A stretch of 64,000 nt of DNA, taken from Nymphaea colorata. Lineage: Eukaryota > Streptophyta > Magnoliopsida > Nymphaeales > Nymphaeaceae. Under the pieces are notes generated by a model that was given only the letters and a program-made list of their open reading frames with translations, was not told where the DNA came from and did not search any database. Both the position numbers and the translations under genes were made by a program. This document shows positions 1-10,700 of this stretch, one piece after another. Each line of letters begins with the position of its first letter. Position 1 is the stretch's first letter. The stretch spans positions 9,786,571 to 9,850,570 of the forward strand of contig NC_045151.1 of the NCBI RefSeq assembly GCF_008831285.2, read 5' to 3'.

Positions 1-574
1 GTGAAAATCAGCCGACAAAATTTGAATTTTTTTTCAACTTTGAGTATTTTGATATATTCTTGTTAAACTTTTCGCTGTTTCTATTTCTCACAAACAAAAA
101 TTTTGGAAACTGAGCTGTATTTCTTGTTTTTTTGAATTCTACTAGGAAACAGATTTTTCAATTTTACTTTTTACAGATTTTTTAGTGAAACTTTCTAGCT
201 ATTATCATTATTATTTATTTAAGGCTCTGTATCCATATCAAACCCAATACTCCAACCTACACAGTTTTAGACTTTTTGTTTAGTGGGGAGAATTGTGATT
301 TTGCATATATTTGTGTGTTATTGCTAGGAAAATTATCTAGTAAGGTTTTTGATTGCCTTATTTTGTTCGAGCCCTTCTTTACTTAGGTCTCCTCTAAAGA
401 TAGAGCTCAAGCTGTTCATGTCTATGGGAAGGAGTGGGCTGCCGAGCCACTAGGTCCCTGCATTAGGATCTCAAGGCGTCACTCTTCCTTGGAGTCCTTG
501 GTGAGTCCGAGGATAGGGATGTGGTGCGACCTCTAGCGTGAGAATAAGGACGGAGGCATGACGTGCATGGGTGC

Positions 575-2565
575 TTAGGGAGTTGGTAGGGATTCAGCTT
601 CGCTTGGTGGGTACTAAAGGAGAGGGACATGGAGGGTATGGGAGTGATTGAAGTGGGGGGCTATACATGTGAGAGAGAGAGAGAGAGAGAGCGAAGGGGC
701 TTGGATCTCCCTTGTGCATGTCCTTCATCATTTTCTGTACAGCCAATTGAGTTTCTCCAAGTCCAACATGGATCCATTTGGTTGTCCTTGTGAAATTTAT
801 GTTTTTTTTTGTAAAGAACACATTTTAAATTGAATTTTCTTGATGTTCTGATCTAGTTCGAGATGCATGAAAGTTTGGTTTTAAATTGAATTTTCTTCTT
901 CTTGCCTTCCTAGCTGTAGTTTAGTATTGTGGGGACGTAGTTCAGGTTAGTGCGCATGGTTCAGAATGCCATACTTGTTTGAGTCTTAGTTAAGGTAGTT
1001 GCAGTTTGATTGTTAACTGTCGTGTTCTCTTCATTGAGCTTGTGATTCTATTTAAATGCAGATACGTTAGTTGGACATGTCATGGCTATACCCAGGTATA
1101 TAAGGATGCATGTGTATACTAGAGTTTTATAGTCATCTATATTTGCTGCTACTTCTTCTACATCAGTATCTTCACTTTGTTTTGTTTCTCACTTCAAGCC
1201 TCTTGAAAAGGCTAGCTCCTTTCTCTCTTGAGTGCGTATGACACTTGAATATCCTTTTTTGTGGGGTAGACTCTACCTGTGTTCATAATTGTTGATGGTG
1301 CAGTAGAACAAGGAGGCAATAAGATGATCTATAAAGATTTGATCATTGGTTCTGCATGCATTGTATTTTCTCCTAAAATTGGAAGCCAGTTGAAGGGGGT
1401 TGTGAAGAAAGGGATTAGGATGATTTTATCACCTCCTCCTGTGCATCAATGTACCAGTGCAATTTTTGAAATTATGATCTTATGTTGGCTTTCAGGATTT
1501 GCGGATTAATTGGAAAACTTTAGATTTGCATTTGAGTGTGTATAATGAAACTTGTCTAGGTATGAAGCTCAATTTGTGATGGCACATGTACATGGTTCAT
1601 CTCTTTTTTTTTCATTTTTTTATTGCAGATAGTTGAGTTTGGCATCCTTCATATATTTCTGCTATGTATTCTTGACATACTTTTAAAAATTTTTAGTTAT
1701 TCAACCGCTGTTTGTAGGTCCTCTCAAGTATTGGTGCAAGAGAAGCGAAGTTGATGTGCTGGTTTCCAACTTAGCCGCATGGAATGACGATGCTGTTTCT
1801 AGTTCTTTAGATAGTGTTGGCTATTGGATTGAGGGCTTGCCATTTGTGCACTCATTGAGTGGTTACTGGAAATTTTATTTGGCAAGTAGCTCCACAAGAA
1901 CACCTATGAGGTTCTATGAGAGTACATTCGAAGATATAAATTGCGAAGAGCTACCAGGTTTGTTTTTTTCTCTCATATGCAAATCAGTGGCAGAGTTAGA
2001 AAGTTGAGCTGCAGGGCCACTCTCTTGTCATTTAGTAGAATAAAAAATGTCGTTGCATGTAAGAATTTCCTGAAACAGAAGATATGTTTTAGTTAATAGA
2101 ATAACAAATTGCACTACTACACAAGAATAACTTAATAAGTTAATGAACAATATAATTTTTAATGTCTTTTTTAATACTCTTTTTTAATACGACAGAAAAG
2201 ACATGCCACTTAACGAGCCTTCTTTTTGGGAGTTTGTCCCAATAAAATTTGACTTTAGATTTTTATATTTGTTGTAAAGAAAACTAAATCCACACTACAA
2301 GATGAAAATGCTGCCTGAAATAGATTTTCAATGAGAAGATTGGTGTTCGTAAAAATTTGTCTATATCAAACTTTATGTGAAACCTGTACAAAAGAAACAC
2401 GGCAATTGTTATACTCTCTTATAATTGCTATTCATTAAGAAAACATTTTCTTTTTTTTAATATGGCAAATTTTGAAATGAGAAACTGCATGTGGGGCCTT
2501 TGCACATCCCAAGCCATGGGTGGCCCCGTCTTTGATGTCAACTAATTTTATGTGACATTATTTTA
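575..2565. other. Segment present only in the left arm
   Basis: The right arm jumps from the equivalent of 574 straight to the equivalent of about 2566. This two-kilobase piece is therefore either an insertion on the left or a deletion on the right. It contains a (GA)n tract at 671-690, a GH2 exon at 1718-1957 and otherwise AT-rich DNA without a recognisable gene. A related copy of its 1600-2095 part lies at 16850-17320. Confidence 0.8.
1718..1957 (+). pseudogene. Exon of a plant LacZ-type beta-galactosidase (GH2), orphan copy
   Basis: The exon runs from an AG acceptor (TTTGTAG at 1711-1717) to a CCAG/GTTTGT donor at 1957/1958 and is open throughout. It codes for about 80 residues including AWNDDAVSSSLDSVGYW and GLPFVHSLSGYWKFYLAS. 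From memory of the family, this block (tryptophan-asparagine-aspartate, then 'GLPF..SLSGYWKF') is the N-terminal part of the large plant glycoside hydrolase family 2 proteins related to LacZ, just ahead of the sugar-binding domain. The next expected block, beginning 'VPSNWQ', is not seen downstream, nor is a catalytic domain. It is therefore an isolated exon, probably a captured or duplicated gene piece. A second copy at 16951-17189 carries a nonsense codon. The family call is fairly sure; whether this copy is transcribed is unknown. Confidence 0.65.
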
Positions 2566-4130
2566 TACTTCTTGCTCCTTTGGCTATCCACCAAAAGTGG
2601 GAGTGGTCATGTTCACTTCTGTGACTACTTATCTTTCTATTGCTCTCATTCACTTATGTGACTAAATTACTAAGTTGACAAATACCTACACTCTCTGAGT
2701 TTCACAAGGTGACCACCCTGTTCCTAAATCCTGCAGCCTGTAAAGAATCTTGAGTCACACCTATTCAGGTACTAAGGTCTCGGATTGTGAATGCATGGCA
2801 TGTGTTTGAGAGAGAGAGATAGATTTCTATAACTTCGTAAATGTTGTGTTCGCAAGTGCAAGTCTAATTAGAACAGGGTAATCTTGCATAGACAAGAAGA
2901 ACGAGGTAATTCTACATCATGAAATCACGTGCTTTAAGACCTTGTTGTCTTTGATTTGGTATTTAAAATATTTGCGATCAAATAGTATTTGAATATGCTT
3001 TGCTTTTGTGACTTGTTTTTTTCTGTTGATTAAGAACACAAACTTTATATTTGCATTGTTAAAATTAGTTTGTAATGTCAGCACAAAGTTGACTTCTGAT
3101 GTTCTTCATTTTTATGTTTCTTCGTGCATTGGTGAACATTGACCATGTGAAGTCAACTTACCCAATTCACTAGCCCACCGTTTGCATTAGTTCTTGTAGT
3201 GAATTTTCAAGTAGTCCTCCTTGTAATGCTGGACTATGACCCCATATGCTTATTTTGCAGCTTTGGCATTCATTTTATTTCTATGTAGCCCACCATTTTC
3301 TCCACCTAAACATGCAACTTTTGCAGAACTTGGCAAACTCGTCCTCGGAACTGGCTCCTTCACTATGAGACAAATTAAAGTAGCCACATTTAACTTCGAT
3401 GCTGTTCACATGTGGAACTTTTCTTTATAAAATATCTAAGGTAGTTAGTTTGTCATTGTTGTGGATGTGTATGGTGCAATGTTTAGATATTAACTAATCC
3501 TTATTTCTGTGTATTGACTAAGTTTTCATTCTTAGTGATACAAGAAGGATGTAGGTGAAACCAAGTAAATAGGCTATTGAGTGAGGCCTAGTTTGTGGAT
3601 GGTACCTACGTTTCTTTGAGAAGCCTTCCTTCAGTTAATAATGATTTTGAGTCAAGCAAACCCCCTCCGACTAAAAACTGTTTTTTAGAGGGTCAAGTTG
3701 CTTTTACAAGTATATTGTATAATTACCATTTTAACCATATGTAGTTAACAAACCAAAAAGAAAATCTTGAAAATTAGAGTTATCTTCTCAGCTGTTTTAT
3801 TACTTTTTTTCTACTTATATTTTATATTTGACAATGCTTTCCTGAAAAATCTTGAAAATTGCATGTACATACTGATGTATGTGACTCCATGCCCGTGCAA
3901 ACCTATAAGTAGCAGCTCTTTCATGAGTTTTCTGAACGTTTAGAGAGAATTGTGACAAAGATAGGTTGTTTACTTATTTTCACCAGCTATGCCTGTGCAT
4001 CTCATTGCAATGTAGCTTCTTTGCTAACTCTTCTTTCTTTTCCTCGCATATTGTGCAGAACCTGAACACTATAAGCTGGTTGCTGAGGCAAAGTTCCCAG
4101 TAATTTTATATTTCCGTCCACATTCAAATT
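2100..4130. other. AT-rich interval with weak exon-like pieces
   Basis: Apart from poly-T and GA tracts, I see two segments with splice-like borders that are also kept in the right arm. One is at 3323-3430, behind a TTTTGCAG, with an open frame ending in HMWNFSL. The other starts at 4060 behind TTGTGCAG with an open frame reading EPEHYKLVAEAKFPV. Neither resembles a family I know. No other gene is supported here. Confidence 0.3.
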
Positions 4131-4506
4131 CATTTGTTGATATGTACAGTATACTATAAAATATATACTTCATACATGTATTGTATATATGTTAACATAT
4201 ATCTGTATACGTATATTAACATATCACATATTATATAAGTATACACATATCACATATATAATAGATATATTTATTATATTCCACATATATGTATATACCA
4301 TTATATTATAGTATAATATAGTACATATGTACATACATATATAGTTTCAAATGTTATACATATTGTGCATATACATATATATATATGTAATATGTTTATA
4401 TATATGTTCATATATATATGTGTATATATGTATATATGATGTAATACATTAATATGAGTACACTTGTATATATCCACAGTATGTAACTATGTTAGTATGC
4501 ATCTAT

Positions 4507-4567
4507 GTCACATGGGTCCCGGTGCGGCTAGAGCGCATACATATATATATATGTACATATATATATG

Positions 4568-4598
<31 letters not shown>

Positions 4599-4909
4599 GT
4601 ATATATATATACGTTATTTGTTATATATGTATTATTTGTGTATATTTTTCAAATTTTTTATCAACCTGACCTTAATCTAATCGAAATTCAAAGTTTTATT
4701 AAATAGAGTAAGGGGGGGGGGGAGAGAGAGAGAGGAAGGAAAAAAAGAAGAGGAAAAGATAGGAGAAGGAAAAAAAGGAAAAAAACAAGAGAAAATAATA
4801 ACAGATGCCATCAGGAGCATCCCATTAGGTTTGATCGAGTTGAGTGATGTGCCAGGCCGCACCTGCATCGGTGCAGGTGCGCCACCATAGTTCGTGCACC
4901 CATGTGACC
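4507..4909. mobile_element. Small island with inverted ends GTCACATGGGT / ACCCATGTGAC
   Basis: An island of about 400 bp inside the TA block begins GTCACATGGGT (4507-4517) and ends with its reverse complement (4899-4909). It holds a poly-G/GA/AAG-rich purine tract (4710-4795) and a perfect hairpin at 4858-4881. The right arm carries the same island (59411-59880). Size and inverted ends fit a MITE, but no target-site duplication is evident in the TA-rich surroundings. Confidence 0.35.
4858..4881. other. Perfect 10-bp stem, 4-nt loop hairpin (left copy)
   Basis: CGCACCTGCA, loop TCGG, TGCAGGTGCG. The right-arm copy at 59438-59461 is also a perfect stem, but one base pair is changed on both sides (see findings). 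Confidence 0.8.
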
Positions 4910-5447
4910 TACTTTATAACATGTTATATTACATATGCAATTGATAATTTATTATATATGTCTATATATGTTACATAACATATATAATACAGACACACAC
5001 ATATATATGTATATGTATATATAATACATTTATGTATATGTTACATATATGTAATACATGTAATATATTGTGTACGTAATGTGCACATATAGTTGTATGT
5101 GTATAATCTTATAGTATATGACATAAATAGTATATAGTTATGTGTATATGTATATATAACTATTATAGTTTTATATATGTATATTACATAAATATTATAT
5201 TGAATTGTATATACTGTATATATGACATCATAAATGTAGTATATTACTATGTAATGTATACGTAAATGTATAATATATATATATATATATATATAATACA
5301 TAACATATATGACATATATGATATATGTATATTTATAATATCTGTACACATTAACATATAACATGTAGGTAACTTTGTGATTTATATGCATTATGTTTGA
5401 CATATACTAAGTATTCATGCAGGACAAACATAAATGCTAAACATGAT

Positions 5448-5584
5448 AAGATTGGTAACTGAGCATTCTTGGTGTCCCTCAAGGCCAGTGCACTCACAGT
5501 GACAACACCTGAGTTTGGAAACTGGTCCCAAGCAGGAGTAGCAGAATTACGAACGGGACTTGGAAGCACAATGGAAAGCAAAAA
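5448..5584 (+). other. Exon-like segment conserved between arms (unrecognised)
   Basis: From about 5463 one frame is open to a GTAAGG donor at 5585 and reads ...TVTTPEFGNWSQAGVAELRT... All three frames upstream of 5463 contain stops, so the 5' border is uncertain. The right-arm copy (about 58735-58855, minus) has a TGA where this arm has CGA (Arg), so at least one copy is broken. The 'P-E-F-G-x-W' word recalls NOI/RIN4-type motifs, but the rest of that motif is missing and I do not claim it. Confidence 0.3.
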
Positions 5585-6151
5585 GTAAGGTGCTTTTGAA
5601 GTGTCTTGAGAGCACTATTTAAAGAAAGAAGCCAGCTTCCTTTGTGACCAGAACTGTGCTTCCCATTCAGGCAACTGATGCAAACTTCATTTTTCAGTAA
5701 AATCTAGATTCCTAATGTAATCAAACCCTATTTTATAAATCTTTGCCCAAGCTTAAAACTTAATTATGCAAAAAGTTTGTAGTTTGAAACTTGAATGTTT
5801 GACCTTTGTTTATAAGTTATTTTTTTTGCTGGCTAGTTTTTTCTTAACTTGCTACTTTGGCTCTCGTTTGCTTCATGATCTACTTTTGGGTCACTTCCAG
5901 TTCATTTCTTGGTTCCTACTTCCGAAAATTTGTAGGTGTCTCTCTACTCGCTCCCGATGCCATACTAACCCTGGTCCCAAGAACAGAGGCAAATGTGAAT
6001 AAGTGCTGGGTGTTTTAACTAACTGAAAATAATTATGCTTTAGATAACTTATTCCTTATCGTCTTGTTATGATGTTATCTGTTTTTCGGAAACAAGGAAG
6101 ATTGATAGTGCAAGTCCATGACTAATTTTTGTCTTCTTATGATAATTGCAG

Positions 6152-6288
6152 AATGTTGATATGGATAACTTTGATGACTTTGGCACCGATTTGTATACAG
6201 CGCCTGAGACTTCCTGCTTGGGCACAGGGTTTGATGAAAACGAGCTAAAATGCATAGATAATGAAGAGACAGACAATGCAGCTCAAAG
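6152..6288 (+). other. Exon-like segment conserved between arms (unrecognised)
   Basis: Begins after TAATTGCAG and ends at CAAAG/GTTGAT. It is open in one frame, acidic, and reads NVDMDNFDDFGTDLYTAP..., ending in NEETDNAAQR. The right-arm copy (58026-58160, minus) is also open, with a few replacements (DMDN to DIDN, TAPE to TMPE, FDENE to FAENV). No family comes to mind. Direct joining to the next candidate exon at 7444 would give a stop, so either an exon lies between them or the gene is dead. Confidence 0.4.
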
Positions 6289-7443
6289 GTTGATGATTTT
6301 AATTGTTAATATGTTCATCAATTAGTTTCTCATTTTGCATACCTCTAGCACAAGCTAATTTAGTGCTTCTATTAGAAATATATGCACATGAATAAGCATT
6401 TTATGCTTAAGTTGGTCATAAAGGACTATTTTTTCTTCTCGTGTTATGTTAATTTCTTTTTTTCCCAAACTAATTACTTATTTACTCTCTAGTCTCTGCT
6501 TTCAAATGAAATCATTCTGGGTGTATCTTGCAAGCAGGACATGTTCAGCGATTCATGTAAATTTGAAGTTCATTTCCTTCTTGTCTACATTCTCCATTAT
6601 GTTACTGTGTACTTCCCACATTAACTTACGATAGTCTTCTACTTACTTGGTATTTCTCTTCTCCAACTTGGCTGCCTATTAAGTACATGATGTGCATCCA
6701 GCATTCTAGCCATATATTGGTGCTGGTTGTAAGGTTAAATTAATCAGTGGTGATCACAATGCCTCCTGACATGATAATACTGTGATTTGTTAGTGAGCTA
6801 AGAACAAGTTGGCTTTGTTTGATTTAAGTGGTTTTTTTATTAATAAATATTGCTACTATTATTGCTGTTATCACATTTATTCAGCAATTTGACATGATTT
6901 TGAGCCGTTCAAGAATGACCCTGGCTGGAATTATACTTTATTTCATGGTACTGAAATCCATGGATCCAAATCAACCCTCTTTGAATCAATATAGATCACA
7001 TGTCCTTTTTATTTTTAATTATTTTCAATATTCTGAATTTTTTATTTTTTCCCTTTTAACTTTTTATCATAAACAATACAATTTTTAACTTTCTCTGATT
7101 TGCAAATGATTCCTATTTTTGTTTCAGCTAATCGTTTGAATCTTTTGCTGACTGATTAGATTTGGGAATGAATTTTAGCATCACTTCTTTTATTGACAAC
7201 AACTTTTGTTCCTCATTGACTGTTTCTTAATTCTTCTGTCCTCTTTTATTCTATTTTATTAAACTCTTTTCTTGTGTCCTGGTTCAAAATCTTTTCGAAG
7301 CCTTTCTTAAGGTGCCAGGACCTTAAAGCAGGTGAGCTCGTTGATGTTTCTTCTGAATGAGTGTGACTTTTGTTGTTTAAATATCTCAAGAGCATTTGAT
7401 ATATGTTTATTGTTTCTATTCCTTTTTCTCTTTTTATCATTAG

Positions 7444-7535
7444 ACAAAATCATGTTCTGAACGACTGTGCTATGGAAAGGAAAGTGTAGCGCAAGCAGAT
7501 CTAGGTCTTGTGCCGAAAGATGCAAAGCTTGATAA
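7444..7535 (+). other. Exon-like segment conserved between arms (unrecognised)
   Basis: Starts after ATTAG and ends at GATAA/GTATGC. One frame is open and reads TKSCSERLCYGKESVAQ, then ADLGLVPKDAKLDK. The right arm keeps the same reading with V to L and A to V changes (57200-57290, minus). A further candidate exon lies at 7605-7654, between TTTTTCAG and GTTTGT. Possible parts of one host gene with 6152-6288; the product is not recognised. Confidence 0.35.
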
Positions 7536-7739
7536 GTATGCAATCAGCTGTATATTTATGTTTCTTCTTGTTTATGTAGTCACCTCTAGAAAGTCATTTT
7601 TCAGCTATCATCTCTGTTATGAAATTTCGCGAATCAGATGCATCAGAGCAGCAGGTTTGTATTCCAAGTTCTACATGTGGCACTGTGAGAACTGACACAT
7701 GCTCAAAGCATGAAGGTGGCAGGACAAAGGAGGAGAACT

Positions 7740-8595
7740 AGACTCATGCCTGGCAGGACACTACCCTGACTTTCGAGCTGGAATGGGAAAAGAGAACCTA
7801 GGTTGGTCTCTTCAAGCAAAAAATGCAGTTGATGTTGCCCATGCTAGCCAGGGCTAACGACTGCATACCAACTGAGGAGGGCATTCCGCCACCAGTGGAC
7901 CCAAGGAATGCCCTCAACCAGTCATTACAACACTTGTCTCCTAAGGAAAGGCGAGTACGTTTCAAGCATGGCTAGTGCTTCACGTGCGGAGCCAAATGGG
8001 GGTGGCTACATGAGTGTAAGCAGCCGACGACCTGCTAGAAGAAGCCGTACCAGTGGCACTTCTGGAGCTGCCAAAGGAGAAGGGCATTGGTGTGATTGTT
8101 ACCTCTTCTGTCGCACAACCAGCCTTGTTAAAGGCAAACTGCGGGCAGCCCACACTCTCTATCTCCGTGCCCGACTGTGAGGACAACGCCTGCCAAGGAG
8201 ACCCCATCAATTGCGGTGAATGTAAAAGGATATGTCGGCACTGCTGGAGCAGTTTGGCTCGTTGAGGGCAGGTCTGCTCAAACCATCTTGAGTCACTAGG
8301 GTGCTCGAATGGGGGTCAACACAGGAGGGCCATTCTGCGCAGTCTACAGACATTGGGAAAACATGGTGCAGGGTCGACAGCTCCATGCTAGCCTATTTAT
8401 TTTAGTTGGATGGGGACCAGGCGTCGAACTTGACACTTGATAGCCCTCGGCTAAAGTGACTTAGCAAGGATTCCTTTGACCTTTTTGAAAGAATAAGTAG
8501 GATCCTTGAGGATCCTACGGTGAAAGCGTGACCATATACGACTTGGGAACCAACGGCTCATCATGAATGCCTTGAGTTTTGAGAGAACCACCCAC
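7740..8595 (+). pseudogene. Ty3/gypsy gag zinc-knuckle/protease-region remnant (left copy)
   Basis: A GC-richer block of decayed coding sequence. One frame reads LSPKERRVRFKHG, a stop, then CFTCGAKWGWLHECK. That is the pattern of the zinc knuckle in plant gypsy polyproteins (C-x2-C-x8-C in a 'LSP.E...R...G.CF.C...W...H.C' setting). Further on a protease-proximal stretch reads VNVKGYVGTAGAVW. Frameshifts and stops break every frame. The same block lies in the right arm at 55830-56760 (minus), where about 270 bp more is kept. The insertion therefore predates the inverted duplication. Confidence 0.6.
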
Positions 8596-8624
8596 CTCAA
8601 GGATTCCTCAGAGTATGCTTGACA

Positions 8625-9174
8625 CTTAACGCATTATATGATATGTTCAAGGCACGTCTCAATATGGAATCCAGTTCTATAAATCCGAAGATTTGACTCT
8701 CCGAGCATACTCTGATGCAGACTGGGTGGGCTGTCCAGATACATCCCAATCGACTTCAGGATACTACACCTTTCTTGGTCCAAATTGTATATCCTAAAGC
8801 TCTAAGAAACAACCGACTGTTGCTCGCTCATCCTGTGAAGCTGCATACCAGGCCATCGCCAGAGCTGCTGCTTAAATTAAATGGCTTACCTTTATTTTAC
8901 AAGACCTCAGCGTCTACCTCTCCAAAGCTCCAATTCTACTGAGTGACAACATTTTGGCACTACATACCACTATCAAACCAGTCTTTCATTCACGTATGAA
9001 ACATTTTGGAACTCGATTATCATTTTGTTCGTGAACAAGTTGCACTGGGAAATATGAATACTCAATCCGTCACAACCGAAGGTCAGCTTGCAGATCTTTT
9101 TACCAAACCATTGTCTCAGCAACAATTCAGCATCTTGGCTTACGTATGCAACCTTTCCTTCGGTTGAGGGGGGA
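8625..9174 (+). pseudogene. Ty1/copia RNase H C-terminal remnant
   Basis: Decayed RNase H of a copia retrotransposon. The start matches the right-arm RNase H pseudogene (54911-55237). The end, in changing frames, reads LDYHFVREQVALGNMNTQSV and then GQLADLFTKPLSQQQF, the classic C-terminus of copia polyproteins. A polypurine tract (TTGAGGGGGGA, 9164-9174) and an LTR start (TGATAACG, 9175) follow. Reverse transcriptase has been deleted in this arm. Homology between arms stops at about 8900, so the tail and LTR are unique to this side. Confidence 0.75.
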
Positions 9175-9668
9175 TGATAACGCACCAGCTCACTCCAGAA
9201 AATCAGGTGTGTCTTCAACGGTTCATAACTCCAGGAGATCAATTGTGGATCATAACTGCAGGAAATCCGGCATAATATGGCCGAAAATCAAATCAGCCAT
9301 GAGAGTCAAGAAACTAAAACACATCTTGATAAGGCTCCAGCAATAAATCAGAATTCCAGCAAATTAAGAGCAATAAATATGGAAGCAAAGCCAATCGGAC
9401 AAGCAACAAAAACCCCTCTTCCCAATGATTAAAGATTTCGGGAGAATGTCAGTTTCTCCTATTCAAAACCAAAGGTGAAATTCAAGCAAACAGATTGTAC
9501 GCCCATGGAAACTGATTCAAATTCGAATCAGACATAGGAATGTATAAATATTGTGTAAGGGAACCAGATTATCATGAAATTGATGACTGAGTTGTGGAGT
9601 AGCAATTTTTCTTTCGAACCACATTAATTTCTTTTGTTCATCATCTTCATCCTTCTTTCTCTTTTACA
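9175..9668 (+). mobile_element. Probable 3' LTR of the copia remnant
   Basis: Starts TGATAACGCACC directly after the polypurine tract and may end at CTTTTACA (9668), giving TG...CA ends and about 494 bp. It contains GTATAAATATTGTG at 9542 as a possible TATA region. The right border is uncertain, because the next bases also look like a splice acceptor and resemble a copy at 12165. There is no 5' LTR in the window, so no target duplication can be checked. Confidence 0.5.
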
Positions 9669-10345
9669 GGCTTACAATTAACTTTATGCCAAAGTACTTG
9701 ACAATGTTAGACCAGCAGAATGCAGCATTTTCAAAGATCAGAAAGCAGAATCCTGCGAACTACATTAGGAGTCAAGAAGAGCAATCTTGCTCTCTGTCTC
9801 CCTCTTGGGTAACACCTCTATTTTTATTCTTCTTTAGTCCATGTCTTAATTGATGAAGCTTTTTCAAGAATTCGTGTGGCATCTATGGATTTTCCTTGGC
9901 ATATTTATGAACACAGGAAAATTGGTCTCATTTCATACCCTCTTGTTGGGTTTTCCTAGGGTAAAAAGGCATGTCCTAGAGAGTTCCATTTGTTTGTTAG
10001 GAAATGGAATTAATTCCTGTTGCAACTTGAAGAATTAAGAGTTTTCAGTGGAAAGATAAGCTACTTAAATGTGTTTGTCAAGTGTAGTTTCCTGAAAGAC
10101 GATTTCAGTTTTGATATTTGAGTTATTTATTTTTTGTATAAAAAGTTTGTCCATTGTACAGCTGTGCCAAACACTTGAATATTGAGCTGCAACCATGGGA
10201 AGATTATATTTTATGGTTATGGTATATTAAAAGTAAAAAATACTTAGTCATCAGTGTTTAACCACCGATAATATTCTCATGTGTAACTGATTTATTAGCA
10301 AGTAGCTTATGATGCAGACTGTTTACAAGTGGTTGTTTACTGTTT
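9669..10345 (+). repeat. Diverged direct repeat, copy 1
   Basis: Similar in sequence and order to about 12165-12870. Shared words include GGAGTCAAGAAGAGCAATCT, the run TTTTTTCAAGAATT/GGCATCT/TTTTCCTTGGCAT, and ATTGAGCTGCA...CATGGG. The first 140 bases are open in one frame (ends ...QEEQSCSLSPSW) before GTAACA. I do not recognise that product. Copy 2 does not keep the frame. Confidence 0.75.
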
Positions 10346-10622
10346 AAGCGATTGTGCTTTCAACAGCCAAAGACTAAAATATCACCTCTTCTTTTCTCTT
10401 TGACTTTCTCTCTCACTTTTCTCTTGGAAAAATCAAATGGTCACGTGCCTACCAATTTCTCTATTTCTAAATCAGCCTTTTTTTCATTTTTTTCCCAAGA
10501 TATCAGGCTATTTTCCATTTTTTTTAATGGCCAAAGACTAAAACATCACCTTTTTCTCTCTTTGAATTTCTCTCAAACTTTTATCCTGGAAAAATCAAAT
10601 GGTCAAGTACGTACCATTTTCA

Positions 10623-10661
<39 letters not shown>

Positions 10662-10700
10662 CATGTATATATGGAAAAAGCAGAGAGGAAAAAAGAGAAT
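10346..10700. repeat. Local direct duplication and CT/TA microsatellite
   Basis: A segment of about 95 bp with AGCCAAAGACTAAAATATCA...GGAAAAATCAAATGGTCA at 10363 recurs about 165 bp later at 10527 with small changes. A (CT)n(TA)n tract follows at 10620-10675. Confidence 0.8.

Larger units (their letters stand above)
4135..5375. repeat. Long (TA)n-rich block, left arm
   Basis: About 1.2 kb of TA-dominated sequence with repeated 'acatatat' and 'gtatatat' words. It matches the right arm at about 58925-60260. It encloses a short non-TA island (4507-4909) that may be a small element. ORFs called here (Tyr/Ile-rich) are artefacts of the repeat. Confidence 0.9.
1..8905 (+). repeat. Left arm of a giant inverted duplication
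   Basis: The sequence matches, in reverse complement, the stretch at about 54965-62434. Base 1 pairs with base 62434, so the arm runs out of the window on the left. The match ends near 8900, inside a copia RNase H fragment. By eye identity is about 90-95% in the exon-like parts. Against the other arm this one has about 2 kb extra at 575-2565 and about 0.4 kb extra near 6880-7340. It lacks about 0.6 kb of reverse transcriptase near 8590-8625 and about 0.3 kb near 7680. The arm carries exon-like segments, a long (TA)n block and retroelement remnants, all listed separately. Confidence 0.95.

Noticed and set aside
5041-5403. 120-codon Tyr/Ile-rich ORF in the TA block
   Set aside because: It is a translation of (TA)n-type repeats; no codon or domain signal.
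5448-5584. NOI/RIN4-like motif (P-E-F-G-N-W)
   Set aside because: Only the first few residues fit; the Tyr-Thr/Phe-Asp-Lys-Ala part of the motif is missing.
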